Shown: piece after piece, positions 24,905-33,293 of the stretch
Layout: each line of letters starts with the position of its first letter
Position numbering within the stretch: the first letter of the stretch is position 1
Source of the DNA: Streptomyces sp. B21-105
Lineage (GTDB): Bacteria > Actinomycetota > Actinomycetes > Streptomycetales > Streptomycetaceae
NCBI RefSeq assembly: GCF_036898465.1
Contig: NZ_JARUMJ010000001.1
Location: 372,001-436,000 of the forward strand
Length of the DNA stretch: 64,000 nucleotides
Reading direction: 5' to 3'
Position numbers and translations under genes: made by a program
The notes under the pieces: model-generated
What the model was told of the DNA's origin: nothing
Databases searched by the model: none
The model's input: the letters and a program-made list of their open reading frames with translations, nothing else

Positions 24905-26137
24905 ATGGGCGTTGCCGCCGCGCCGTCCGCACCCGCCTCGTCGCACCACCGGACCGCGCCCGGCGGCCGTGCGCACTGGTTGCGCGTGGCCCGGGAGGCG
25001 GCGGACGACCTGGCCACGGACGCGGCGGCCAGGGAGCAGGCGGGCAAGATCCCCTTCGACGAGGTGTCGCGGCTGCGCGAGGCGGGGCTGCTGACGCTGC
25101 TGGTGCCGGCCGGTCAGGGCGGTGGCGGCGCCGACTGGAGCACGGCCTACGCGGTGGTCCGGGAGATCGCCGCCGCCGACGGTGCGATCGCCCAACTCCT
25201 CGGTTGTCACTACTTCCTGGGGTGGAGCACCGGGTCTCTCGCCGAGCCGGGCCGGGGCGCCCAGGTCGAGCGGCAGTCCGTGACGGAGGGCTGGTGCTGG
25301 GGCGGCGGCCTCGCCCGCCGGGAACCGCCGGTGACGCTGACCAGGACGCCCCAGGGGTACGCGCTCGACGGCCGGCAGAGCTACGCCTCGGGGATCCTGG
25401 TCGCCGACCGCATCGCCGTGCGGGCGGTGCGGTCGGACACCGGCGAACCGCTCGCCGTCGTCGTGGACCCGGCCGACCACCGGGTGCGGACGGACGGCGA
25501 CGCCGGCGCCTTCGGCCAGCGGCTCGCGGCCGGCGGCGCCGTGGAGTTCGACGCCGTGCCGGTCGCCGCCCGTGACGTGCTCGGCTCCCTGTCCGCCGAC
25601 GAGGAGGTCCTGTCCCCCGCACTCGCGCTGGCCTCGCCGGTGGGACGCCTCCTCTCCGTCCAACTGCTGCTCGGCATCACGGAGGGAGTGCTCGCCGAGG
25701 CCCGGGAGTACCGCAGGGCGGGCCACGCACCCTGGCATCCCGCCCGGCCGGCGGACTCCTCCCGGGACCCGCACGTCCTGGCCGCGTACGGAGAGCTGAC
25801 GGTCCTCGCGCGCTCCGCCGCCGCGCTCGCCGGGCAGGCGGTCACGGCCGTGGAGGGCGCACTGGCGCGCGGCGCGGACCTCTCCTACGACGAGTACGCG
25901 GAGGCGTCCGTCCTGGTGGCCGTGGCCGAAGCCGCCGTCGCCAGGGCCGCGCAGGAGTCCACCACCCGCGCCCTCGACATCATCGGCGCCCGCTCCGCGT
26001 CCTCGCGGCTGGGCTTCGACCGCTTCTGGCGCAACGCGCGGGCCCACACGCTGGACGAGCCCGCGTCCCACCGCCTGCGCGACGTCGGGGACTACTTCCT
26101 CAACGGCGCCCATCCTCCGTTCACGCTGCCCGCCTGA
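24905..26137 (+). CDS. acyl-CoA dehydrogenase-fold flavin monooxygenase (SfnB/DszC-like)
   Basis: The product (410 aa) has the acyl-CoA dehydrogenase fold (N-terminal helices, beta domain, C-terminal four-helix bundle with RALDIIGARSASSRLGFDRF and HRLRDVGDYFLNG). In sulfur-scavenging loci such proteins are FMNH2-dependent monooxygenases or desulfurisation enzymes rather than true dehydrogenases; no catalytic glutamate of fatty-acid enzymes is evident. GAGGAG lies eight bases before the ATG at 24905; upstream in-frame starts (24827) lack a ribosome site. Directly upstream of the sulfonate leader peptide and transporter, it probably releases sulfite from an organosulfur compound. Confidence 0.8.
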   Translation: MGVAAAPSAPASSHHRTAPGGRAHWLRVAREAADDLATDAAAREQAGKIPFDEVSRLREAGLLTLLVPAGQGGGGADWSTAYAVVREIAAADGAIAQLLGCHYFLGWSTGSLAEPGRGAQVERQSVTEGWCWGGGLARREPPVTLTRTPQGYALDGRQSYASGILVADRIAVRAVRSDTGEPLAVVVDPADHRVRTDGDAGAFGQRLAAGGAVEFDAVPVAARDVLGSLSADEEVLSPALALASPVGRLLSVQLLLGITEGVLAEAREYRRAGHAPWHPARPADSSRDPHVLAAYGELTVLARSAAALAGQAVTAVEGALARGADLSYDEYAEASVLVAVAEAAVARAAQESTTRALDIIGARSASSRLGFDRFWRNARAHTLDEPASHRLRDVGDYFLNGAHPPFTLPA

Positions 26138-26250
26138 CCCGCGGACCCAGGCCGCCGGGCCGCGCCCCGGCAGTACGCCGTCTCGATGGACGATACGAAG
26201 CTGTCCATCATGCGAACACCCTCTTGGGAGAAGCGCGCACTTCTGCCACG

Positions 26251-26282
26251 ATCCCTATCAGCCAGGTAGGAATACTAGGGAT
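26251..26282. promoter_or_regulatory. inverted repeat ATCCCTA...TAGGGAT before the leader peptide
   Basis: ATCCCTA (26251-26257) and TAGGGAT (26276-26282) are exact inverted copies 18 bases apart; a nested CCTA-N9-TAGG pair lies at 26254-26270. The right half is part of the element shared with 24793-24803. It ends twelve bases before the leader-peptide ATG, so it may be an operator or overlap the promoter. Confidence 0.45.
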
Positions 26283-26294
26283 CAGGGGGTGGCC

Positions 26295-26432
26295 ATGAGT
26301 TCGTTCGACCGCACCGGCCGGGCGCTGCCCCTGCTGACCTCGCGCCGTCACATCGACTTCGGCCGCACCTCCAGCGCCTTCTGTCGGCCCGTCCGACACC
26401 ACAGCAGCTGCACTTCTCGCCACCAGCGCTGA
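26295..26432 (+). CDS. sulfur-operon leader peptide
   Basis: A 45-residue peptide starting at ATG 26295, with the core TSRRHIDFGRTSSAFCR at residues 15-31. I know this RRHxDxGRxSSAxC core from short leader peptides that precede sulfate, cysteine and sulfonate uptake operons in Streptomyces. It contains two cysteines (residues 30 and 39). It stands about 200 bases upstream of ssuA, long enough for attenuation structures. Likely role: ribosome stalling or pausing on the leader reports cysteine supply and sets expression of the transporter. The mechanism here is inference. Confidence 0.75.
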   Translation: MSSFDRTGRALPLLTSRRHIDFGRTSSAFCRPVRHHSSCTSRHQR

Positions 26433-26635
26433 ACTCCCGTCCGGCTCGCCGCACTCGGCGCGCCGGGCGCCCCCGGCTCGCCGCTCCCCCCACTCCCCCG
26501 CGCTCCGCCGCCCGGCCCGCCACGGCTCCTGTGCCGTCGAAGGCCGGGAGGCGGTGTGCCGGCGCACGCGGAAGGCCGTCGCCCCGACCCACCCGCAACG
26601 CTCCGCTCTCTCCGTTCCCCTGAAAGGACACCGCC

Positions 26636-27742
26636 GTGTCTGCCGCAAGACCGCTCGCCGCACTGCGCGCCCTCGCCGCCCTCGCCGCCCTGCCTCTCCT
26701 GCTCACCGCCTGCGGCTACGGGTCCGAGGCCACCGACGGTGACAAGCAGACCCCGGTGGCGGCGGGCGCCAAGAAGCTCTCCGCCGACGAGGTCAGCATC
26801 GGCTACTTCCCCAACCTGACGCATGCCACCGCCCTGGTGGGCGTCCAGGAAGGCCTGTTCCAGAAGGAGCTCGGCGGCACCACGATCAAGGCGTCCACCT
26901 TCAACGCCGGCCCCTCCGAGATCGAGGCGCTGAACGCCGGTTCCATCGACATCGGCTGGATCGGCCCCTCCCCGTCCATCAACGGGTACACCAAGTCCCA
27001 GGGCAAGAACCTGCGCATCATCAGCGGTTCGGCGTCCGGCGGGGTGAAGCTGGTGGTCGACCCCGAGAAGATCAAGACCCTGGACGACGTCAAGGGCAAG
27101 AAGATCGCCACCCCGCAGCTCGGCAACACCCAGGACGTCGCGTTCCTCAACTGGATCGCGGAGAAGGGCTGGAAGGTCGACGCACAGAGCGGCAAGGGCG
27201 ACGTCTCCGTCGTCCGCACCGACAACAAGATCACCCCGGACGCCTACAAGTCCGGCTCCATAGACGGTGCCTGGGTGCCCGAGCCCACCGCGTCCAAGCT
27301 GGTCAGCGAAGGCGCCAAGGTGCTGCTGGACGAGTCGACGCTGTGGCCGGACAACAAGTTCGTGATCACGAACATCATCGTGTCGCAGAAGTTCCTCAAG
27401 GAGCACCCCGACGTCGTCGAGGCCGTGCTGCGCGGCTCGGTGAAGACCAACGAGTGGATCAACGCCAACCCCGACAAGGCGAAGGCGTCCGCCAACACGG
27501 CGCTGAAGAAGCTGTCGGGCAAGGCGCTGCCCGCCGACATCCTCGACCCGGCCTGGAAGTCCATCGCCTTCCTCGACGACCCGCTGGCCGCCACGCTCGA
27601 CACCGAGGCGCAGCACGCCGTCAAGGCCGGTCTGCTGGACAAGCCCGACCTGAAGGGCATCTACGACCTCAGGCCGCTCGACAAGGTCCTCAAGGCCGCG
27701 GGCAAGCCCGAGGTCAGCGACGCCGGGCTCGGCGTCGAGTAG
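26636..27742 (+). CDS. ssuA: aliphatic sulfonate ABC transporter, substrate-binding lipoprotein
   Basis: The product (368 aa) has a lipoprotein signal with lipobox LLTAC at about residue 24 and a type II periplasmic binding fold of the SsuA/TauA class (EVSIGYFPNLTHATALVGVQ, EIEALNAGSIDIGWIGPSPS, GAWVPEPTASKLV). It captures alkanesulfonates or taurine for import. The GTG at 26636 is preceded by GAAAGGA. It heads the ssuABC operon downstream of the leader peptide. The symbol follows the class; the exact sulfonate is unknown. Confidence 0.88.
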   Translation: MSAARPLAALRALAALAALPLLLTACGYGSEATDGDKQTPVAAGAKKLSADEVSIGYFPNLTHATALVGVQEGLFQKELGGTTIKASTFNAGPSEIEALNAGSIDIGWIGPSPSINGYTKSQGKNLRIISGSASGGVKLVVDPEKIKTLDDVKGKKIATPQLGNTQDVAFLNWIAEKGWKVDAQSGKGDVSVVRTDNKITPDAYKSGSIDGAWVPEPTASKLVSEGAKVLLDESTLWPDNKFVITNIIVSQKFLKEHPDVVEAVLRGSVKTNEWINANPDKAKASANTALKKLSGKALPADILDPAWKSIAFLDDPLAATLDTEAQHAVKAGLLDKPDLKGIYDLRPLDKVLKAAGKPEVSDAGLGVE

Positions 27743-27786
27743 CGGAAGAAACCACCCGCCCGTACAGCTCCCAGGAGGTGACGACC

Positions 27787-28584
27787 ATGGCCGCCACGAT
27801 CGCCCAGGCTGCCGAGAACGCCACGGCGGCGACCCACGCCGCCCGCATCGCGCACGTCTCGAAGTCCTTTCCCGTCCCCGGCGCTCCCGGCGGACAGCAG
27901 CTCGTGCTGGACGACATCACCCTCGATGTCGCACCCGGCGAGTTCGTCACCCTCCTGGGAGCCTCCGGCTGCGGCAAGTCCACGCTGCTCAACCTGGTCG
28001 CGGGCCTGGACCGGCCGACCGCCGGCTCGATCGCCACGGACGGCCGGCCCGCCCTGATGTTCCAGGAGCACGCCCTGTTCCCGTGGCTGACCGCGGGCAA
28101 GAACATCGAACTCGCCCTCAAACTGCGGGGGATCGCCGCACCCGAACGCCGTCAGGAGGCGGAACGGCTCCTGGACCTCGTCCGGCTTCGGGGCGCGCAC
28201 GGCAAGCGCGTGCACGAACTCTCAGGCGGGATGCGCCAGCGCGTGGCCCTGGCCCGTGCGCTGGCCCAGGACAGCCGGCTGCTGCTGATGGACGAACCGT
28301 TCGCGGCCCTCGACGCCATCACCCGTGACGTGCTGCACGACGAACTGACCCGTATCTGGCGCGAGACGGGACTGTCGGTGCTGTTCGTGACGCACAACGT
28401 GCGGGAGGCCGTGCGCCTCGCCCAGCGGGTGGTGCTCCTGTCCTCCCGGCCGGGGCGCATCGCCCGCGAGTGGACGATCGGCATTCCGCAGCCGCGCCGC
28501 ATCGAGGACAGCGCGGTCGCCGAGCTGTCCGTCGAGATCACCGAAGAACTGCGCAGGGAGATCCGCCGACATGGCCAGCACTGA
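27787..28584 (+). CDS. ssuB: aliphatic sulfonate ABC transporter, ATPase
   Basis: A 265-residue ABC ATPase: Walker A GASGCGKST, Q-loop MFQEHALFPWLT, signature LSGGMRQRVALARAL, Walker B LLLMDEPFAALD and switch His in LFVTHNVREA. These match the nitrate/sulfonate/taurine subfamily. CAGGAGG precedes the ATG at 27787, 44 bases after ssuA. Its end overlaps the permease start by 14 bases, implying coupled translation. Confidence 0.92.
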   Translation: MAATIAQAAENATAATHAARIAHVSKSFPVPGAPGGQQLVLDDITLDVAPGEFVTLLGASGCGKSTLLNLVAGLDRPTAGSIATDGRPALMFQEHALFPWLTAGKNIELALKLRGIAAPERRQEAERLLDLVRLRGAHGKRVHELSGGMRQRVALARALAQDSRLLLMDEPFAALDAITRDVLHDELTRIWRETGLSVLFVTHNVREAVRLAQRVVLLSSRPGRIAREWTIGIPQPRRIEDSAVAELSVEITEELRREIRRHGQH

Positions 28585-29506
28585 CACCGGCGCCACCGGC
28601 TCCACCGTCGGCGACGACGGCCGCCCGGCGACCGGGGAACCCCGTGACCCGCACGACCTGACGGGGCTCGAGGCCGGACTCGACGCGCTGGAGACGGTGC
28701 AGACCTCTCGTACGCCGCTGCGCGAGACCCTGCTGCGCAAGGTGCTGCCGCCCGTCACCGCCGTCGTGCTGGTCCTGGCCCTCTGGCAGTTGCTGGTGTG
28801 GTTCGAGGTCGCCCCCGACTACAAGCTGCCCTCGCCGGCCGACGTGGGCAGCGAGATCCGCGACGCCTGGTTGCAGGGCACCCTGCTCGACTACATCTGG
28901 ACCAGCGTCTCGCGGGGGCTGCTCGGCTTCCTCCTGGCGCTCGTCATCGGCACCCCGCTGGGCCTGCTGGTCGCCCGGGTGCGGTTCGTCCGGGCGGCCA
29001 TCGGCCCCGTCCTGTCGGGACTGCAGTCCCTGCCGTCGGTGGCCTGGGTGCCGCCCGCCGTGATCTGGCTCGGCCTGGACGACTCGATGATGTACGCCGT
29101 GATCCTGCTCGGCGCGGTGCCGTCCATCGCCAACGGTCTGGTGGCGGGCGTCGACCAGATCCCGCCGCTGTTCCTGCGGGCCGGACGCACCCTGGGCGCG
29201 ACCGGGCTGCGCGGAGCCTGGCACATCGTGATGCCGGCGGCGCTCCCCGGCTATCTGGCGGGTCTGAAGCAGGGCTGGGCGTTCGCCTGGCGGTCGCTGA
29301 TGGCCGCCGAGATCATCGCCTCGTCGCCCGATCTGGGCGTCGGTCTCGGTCAGCTGCTGGAGAACGGACGCAGCAACTCGAGCATGCCGCAGGTGTTCCT
29401 GGCCATCTTCCTGATCCTGCTCGTCGGTGTCGCCATCGACCTGCTGATCTTCAGCCCGCTGGAGCGACGGGTCCTGCGCGGCCGGGGTCTGCTGGTCTCC
29501 CGTTGA
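28571..29506 (+). CDS. ssuC: aliphatic sulfonate ABC transporter, permease
   Basis: The product (311 aa) is a BinPDT1-type permease with about six membrane helices and the cytoplasmic EAA loop (FLRAGRTLGATGLRGAWHIV then LPGYLAGLKQGWAFAW). The first 60 residues are a soluble Thr/Asp-rich extension. It overlaps ssuB by 14 bases. The gene ends only 17 bases from the stop of the convergent lipoprotein gene at 29524, with no obvious terminator between them. Confidence 0.92.
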   Translation: MASTDTGATGSTVGDDGRPATGEPRDPHDLTGLEAGLDALETVQTSRTPLRETLLRKVLPPVTAVVLVLALWQLLVWFEVAPDYKLPSPADVGSEIRDAWLQGTLLDYIWTSVSRGLLGFLLALVIGTPLGLLVARVRFVRAAIGPVLSGLQSLPSVAWVPPAVIWLGLDDSMMYAVILLGAVPSIANGLVAGVDQIPPLFLRAGRTLGATGLRGAWHIVMPAALPGYLAGLKQGWAFAWRSLMAAEIIASSPDLGVGLGQLLENGRSNSSMPQVFLAIFLILLVGVAIDLLIFSPLERRVLRGRGLLVSR

Positions 29507-29523
29507 CCGGAAGGACGTCCACG

Positions 29524-30759
29524 TCACCCCGGGCCGGCGCAGAGCTTGTCACGGGGAACGGGGGAACTGCCCAGCTGCTCCTGGACCTGGTCGAGATCCC
29601 CTAGGTACCGGTCCGGGTCCGTCGTCGTGGCGGTCGCGTAGTCGAGGACCGCCCGGTAGAAGGCGGCCGACACGTCGGGCGTCATCGCGTCGGCGGCGCC
29701 GAAGCACAGGGTGTAGCCGGAGCTCGGTCGGAGCATCTGGGCTATCCGCTGCTGCACCGAGGTGGCGTAGCGGGTGACGTGACTGTCGGCGGAGAAGGCC
29801 GCGCCCGCCGCCTGGTCCACCCACAGCTGCTGGGCTTTCGTCCCGGCGAGGAAGGCGATGAACGCCTCGGCGCTCGGGTTGTCGTCGGTGAACATGCCGA
29901 CGAAGTCCGCCGAGACCTCCAGTCGGCGGGTACGGGAGGAGGTCACGAAGTCGTGGGCGTGTCCCTTGTCGAACCCCATGGCGGACAGCGCGCCGTGCGC
30001 GAGGGAGCACCTGGGGGGCGTCGTGGTCATTCCCGCGGCCGCCTCGCCGAAGTTGCGGACGGCCGCGCCCTTCACGCCGGCGCCCATGAGAGCACGCCAG
30101 GTGGTCCACGCCTCGTCGACCTGGGGCGTTCTCCATTTCTCGGTGCCGGCCAGCCACTTCGTGTAGAAGTCGGATCCGGTCCGGGCGAGGAGGATGTCCG
30201 CGATCCAGTCCGCGCCCGGCCAGCCGGAGGTGGGTCCGGACTCCAGTCCCAGACACCAGATCCCGGGCGTGCCGAGATCGGGCGGCGCGGACCGTCCGGT
30301 CGTCGCCTTCGCGAACCAGGCGAGGCTCTTGACGTCCACCTTGACGGGCACCGCGTAGACCTTGCCCCGCACGGTGGCCAGCCCGCGGAACGGCTCCAGA
30401 TAGGCGCCGGTGGGCACGTCGAGCGGCTGCAGTGTCCGTTCCTTCCCGTTCCCCCGCTGCGCGTAGCCGTGGACGGCTCCCACGCTCGGCAGCATGGCGA
30501 GGTCGGGCGGCGCCCCGGCCGTCACGGCGGCGTCGAGCTGCTGGGTCAGGGCTCGGGTGACCTGGACGTCCACCTGGATGCCGGTCTCCTTCTCGAACGC
30601 CGTGAGAACCGCGTAGAAGGCCTGGAACTCGTCACCCGACCAGGGGATCATGATCGTCACGCGGTCGGGCCGGGACGCGTCGCCGCAGCCGGCCGCGGCC
30701 AGCAGCAGGCCGAGGACCAGGACCCAGCGCGTGAGCCGCGCCGTCAGCGTCTGCTTCAT
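29524..30759 (-). CDS. solute-binding lipoprotein of the kinase-sensor operon (GlnH-like role)
   Basis: The product (411 aa) has a lipoprotein signal (LVLGLLLAAAGC, Cys at about residue 25) and an extracellular solute-binding family 1 fold (VTIMIPWSGDEFQAFYAVLT, TAGAPPDLAMLPSVG, RGKVYAVPVKVD, SAEAFIAFLAGTKAQQLWV). That fold usually binds sugars or oligosaccharides. No permease gene accompanies it; instead it is the last gene of an operon with a membrane protein, VWA protein, PknG-like kinase and protease. Its ATG overlaps the preceding stop (ATGA). By analogy with mycobacterial GlnH, it probably acts as the external ligand receptor of the sensor. Confidence 0.85.
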   Translation of the reverse strand: MKQTLTARLTRWVLVLGLLLAAAGCGDASRPDRVTIMIPWSGDEFQAFYAVLTAFEKETGIQVDVQVTRALTQQLDAAVTAGAPPDLAMLPSVGAVHGYAQRGNGKERTLQPLDVPTGAYLEPFRGLATVRGKVYAVPVKVDVKSLAWFAKATTGRSAPPDLGTPGIWCLGLESGPTSGWPGADWIADILLARTGSDFYTKWLAGTEKWRTPQVDEAWTTWRALMGAGVKGAAVRNFGEAAAGMTTTPPRCSLAHGALSAMGFDKGHAHDFVTSSRTRRLEVSADFVGMFTDDNPSAEAFIAFLAGTKAQQLWVDQAAGAAFSADSHVTRYATSVQQRIAQMLRPSSGYTLCFGAADAMTPDVSAAFYRAVLDYATATTTDPDRYLGDLDQVQEQLGSSPVPRDKLCAGPG

Positions 30760-31718
30760 GGGCGCGGGAACCTGTACTCGGAGAGACGGGGACGGTAGCC
30801 GAGGTAGGCGAGCACCGCGGCGACGGCGAGCAGGCCCAGGGTGAGCGTGGTGGTCAGCCAGTGTCCGAGCAGCGGGGTCTGGTGCAGGGCCAGGGTGTCG
30901 CGTCGGCCGAGCCGGCTGGCGGTGATCCCGACCGCCGCGGTGGCGGCCAGGGCGGCGACCAGGCGCAGGCCGACGAAGCGCCGGAAGCGCCGGGCGAGTA
31001 CGTACCCGGTCGCGAGGACGCACCCGAGCATGACGGCCGTCGGCCCGACGAGCAGGGAGCGGACGTAGACCGGGTTCAGCCAGCGCGACCGCTTCTGCGC
31101 GTCGAGGGCCTCGTTCTGCAGGTCCTTCAGGTCGGTGAGGGACGCCGTGAGTCCGCCCGTGCCGGGGATCCATTTCCCCGTCCGCGGGTCCTTCGCCCGG
31201 GGAGCGGTCAGCGCCAGCCGGGCGGAGTCGAGGACGCCGGGGCCGCTGCGCGCGTAGTCGCGCACCGCCGTGTTGGCCAGCTGCAGACAGGTGGTCAACT
31301 GGCTCTGGACGTACTCGAACTGGGTGCGTCCCCGGTTGCCCGCCGCGTTGCCCGCGGCCGCCGACGTGACGAGGGTGTTCACCCGTGCGGTGTCGTTGGC
31401 GAACTCGGTGCCCGTGCCGATGAGCGTGACCTGCCGGGTGGCGGCGACCTCGGCGAGCGCCGCCTCCGCCGCCACTGCCGTACCGCGGGCCTGCTCGATG
31501 TCCGCGACGGCGGCCTCGGTGCGTCGGGCGGCGGCCATCTGGTCTCCGGCCTGCGCCGACACCAGCAAATAGAGCAGCGCCGTGGCCGCCACCATGGCGA
31601 GTACGCCCGCTCTGAGCCACCGCAGCACTGCGACGGGGTGGACAGCCCGCACCCGTCGGCGCCCGTCGGACGCCCTCTCACGCAGGGACCGCCGGGACCG
31701 GCCGGCCGTGGCGCTCAC
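30756..31718 (-). CDS. four-helix membrane signal transducer (GlnX-like)
   Basis: A 320-residue membrane protein. A basic cytoplasmic N-terminus is followed by a helix at about residues 38-55, then an extracytoplasmic, mostly alpha-helical domain of about 150 residues with Ala/Glu/Thr heptad-like stretches (resembling a chemoreceptor sensor domain). Three further helices (about 205-225, 232-252, 280-300) end in a short cytoplasmic tail. This layout is that of mycobacterial GlnX, which links the lipoprotein GlnH to PknG. It starts at a GTG overlapping the VWA stop and overlaps the lipoprotein start by four bases. I identify it by architecture and context, not by strong sequence recall. Confidence 0.7.
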   Translation of the reverse strand: MSATAGRSRRSLRERASDGRRRVRAVHPVAVLRWLRAGVLAMVAATALLYLLVSAQAGDQMAAARRTEAAVADIEQARGTAVAAEAALAEVAATRQVTLIGTGTEFANDTARVNTLVTSAAAGNAAGNRGRTQFEYVQSQLTTCLQLANTAVRDYARSGPGVLDSARLALTAPRAKDPRTGKWIPGTGGLTASLTDLKDLQNEALDAQKRSRWLNPVYVRSLLVGPTAVMLGCVLATGYVLARRFRRFVGLRLVAALAATAAVGITASRLGRRDTLALHQTPLLGHWLTTTLTLGLLAVAAVLAYLGYRPRLSEYRFPRP

Positions 31719-33193
31719 GAGGCGTCCGCCGGTCCGCCGCCCGGCGCGTCCACTCTCGCGTCGAGGCTGTGGCCGCACGCCTCGCAGAACCGCGCCGAGC
31801 GGGTGGACGGCGTAGTGCCGCACCGGGGGCAGCGGCGGACGGCGTCGTGGCCGTCGGCCGTCGGCAGGTGCACCGCGTCGACGGGCGGGGCCACGGTCCT
31901 GGTCGAGTCGAGTCCCAGTCGTTGCACCTGACCGCGGGAGACGTCGCGGCGCATCTGCGGCAGGCCGTCGGGGCCGTCGACCGACACCGAGCGCAGCAGT
32001 CGCAGGCGCGCGGTGTCGCGGAGTTCCTCGGCCAGCCGTATCGCGATGCGCAGTTCCCGGTCGGCGCGTTCGCGTAGCCCCTTCTGGTGGGCGTCGGCGC
32101 AGGCCCGCATCGCCATGCCCAGTTCGTGCTCGTTCTCCACGCGGGTGAGGTCGGCGGACGGCGGGATGTCGAACCCGGGTGTCCCGCGCCGCCGCACCAC
32201 CATGGCCCGCGGCTCGCTGCACGGCGCGCGGGTCCCGTCGCTCTGCTCGCAGTGCAGCGTGATGCTGGCGGCGCGCAGGTCCTCCTCGACGGTCAGCGCG
32301 TCGGGGTCGTAGCGCAGGGACACCTGGTACTGGCGGGTTTCCGGCGGCCAGGCGCCGAGCGGGACGTGGATCTCGTCGCCGTGCTGCCGACGGGCCGTCA
32401 GCTCCGACTCCACGGGGCGTGTCTGGCGTACGAAGCCAAGCCGGAACCGGCTGTTGAGGCGCAGGCCGAGGTAGACACGGGGTACGACGATGCGCTGGGC
32501 GTGCCGCATGGTCCGGGTGAAGTCCCCTGCGAGGTCGGAGGCGGTAACGACGGCTTCGGCGTTGCCGTGCAGAGCCTGGGTGATCCTCAGCAGCTCCGCG
32601 TAGTTCCAGTCGTCGCCGAGCCCCCGGGCGTCGCAGACGAACCGGTCGGCGCACGACTCCAGGACGCTGCCCAGTTGTTCGGGTGTCTCGTGTTCGTCCT
32701 TGCCGTCCGTGTAGAGCACCGCGTGGCGGACGACGCCGGGCGAGGCCGCCGCCGCGAAGAGGCGGTCCGCGCAGGCCAGCCACCGGCCGATCGCCGTGCC
32801 GCCCTCGGCCAGCTGGCCGATGATCCGGCTCTTGGCCTCCTGCCGGGCGCCGGCGTCCACCGTCGCGAGGCCGCCGGTGGCGGGGAAGACGACCTCGGCC
32901 TCGTGATGGCCCGCGACGATGCCGACGAGGGTCCCGTCCCGCAGGGCGTCTACGGCCGCGCACAGGGCGCGTTTGGCCTCGTCCAGCTTGCCGTGCCCGG
33001 CCATGGACAGCGACTTGTCCATGATGAGGACCACGGCGGTCTGCGTCCGCGACGCCTGCCCGTCGACCGGGCGGGCCCGGACGGTGACGAGGGCGTCGGC
33101 GCGCGTCCCGTCGTGGGCCAGGTCGGCAGGTGCGTCCACGTCCACGTCGAAGCTGAGCCCTGTCAACGGCGGCCTGTCCCCCACCGGCACCAC
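31715..33193 (-). CDS. von Willebrand factor A protein with C-terminal zinc ribbon
   Basis: The product (492 aa) has a VWA domain with an intact MIDAS metal site (DKSLS, Asp59-x-Ser61-x-Ser63) in the first 230 residues. A beta-rich middle region follows (about 240-340), then a helical region with ENEHELGMAMRACADAHQKG, and a C-terminal zinc ribbon (Cys455, Cys458, Cys470, Cys473). It is cytoplasmic by appearance and probably a scaffold or an interaction partner of the kinase or protease. Two adjacent GTG codons (33193, 33190) could start it; neither has a strong ribosome site. A 100-bp gap with CGTATGCC repeats separates it from the kinase gene. Confidence 0.85.
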   Translation of the reverse strand: MVPVGDRPPLTGLSFDVDVDAPADLAHDGTRADALVTVRARPVDGQASRTQTAVVLIMDKSLSMAGHGKLDEAKRALCAAVDALRDGTLVGIVAGHHEAEVVFPATGGLATVDAGARQEAKSRIIGQLAEGGTAIGRWLACADRLFAAAASPGVVRHAVLYTDGKDEHETPEQLGSVLESCADRFVCDARGLGDDWNYAELLRITQALHGNAEAVVTASDLAGDFTRTMRHAQRIVVPRVYLGLRLNSRFRLGFVRQTRPVESELTARRQHGDEIHVPLGAWPPETRQYQVSLRYDPDALTVEEDLRAASITLHCEQSDGTRAPCSEPRAMVVRRRGTPGFDIPPSADLTRVENEHELGMAMRACADAHQKGLRERADRELRIAIRLAEELRDTARLRLLRSVSVDGPDGLPQMRRDVSRGQVQRLGLDSTRTVAPPVDAVHLPTADGHDAVRRCPRCGTTPSTRSARFCEACGHSLDARVDAPGGGPADAS

Positions 33194-33293
33194 CCGACTG
33201 TGTCCCCTGTGTCCCCGTGATCCGGGCTTCCCGTGCGTCTCCGTATGCCGGTGCGTATGCCCGTGGGCATCCCCGTATGCCGTGCGTAGCGAC

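Noticed and set aside
29507..29523. The binding lipoprotein at 29524 as part of the sulfonate transporter
   Set aside because: It is on the opposite strand, belongs to a different binding-protein family and is translationally coupled to the membrane protein of the kinase operon.
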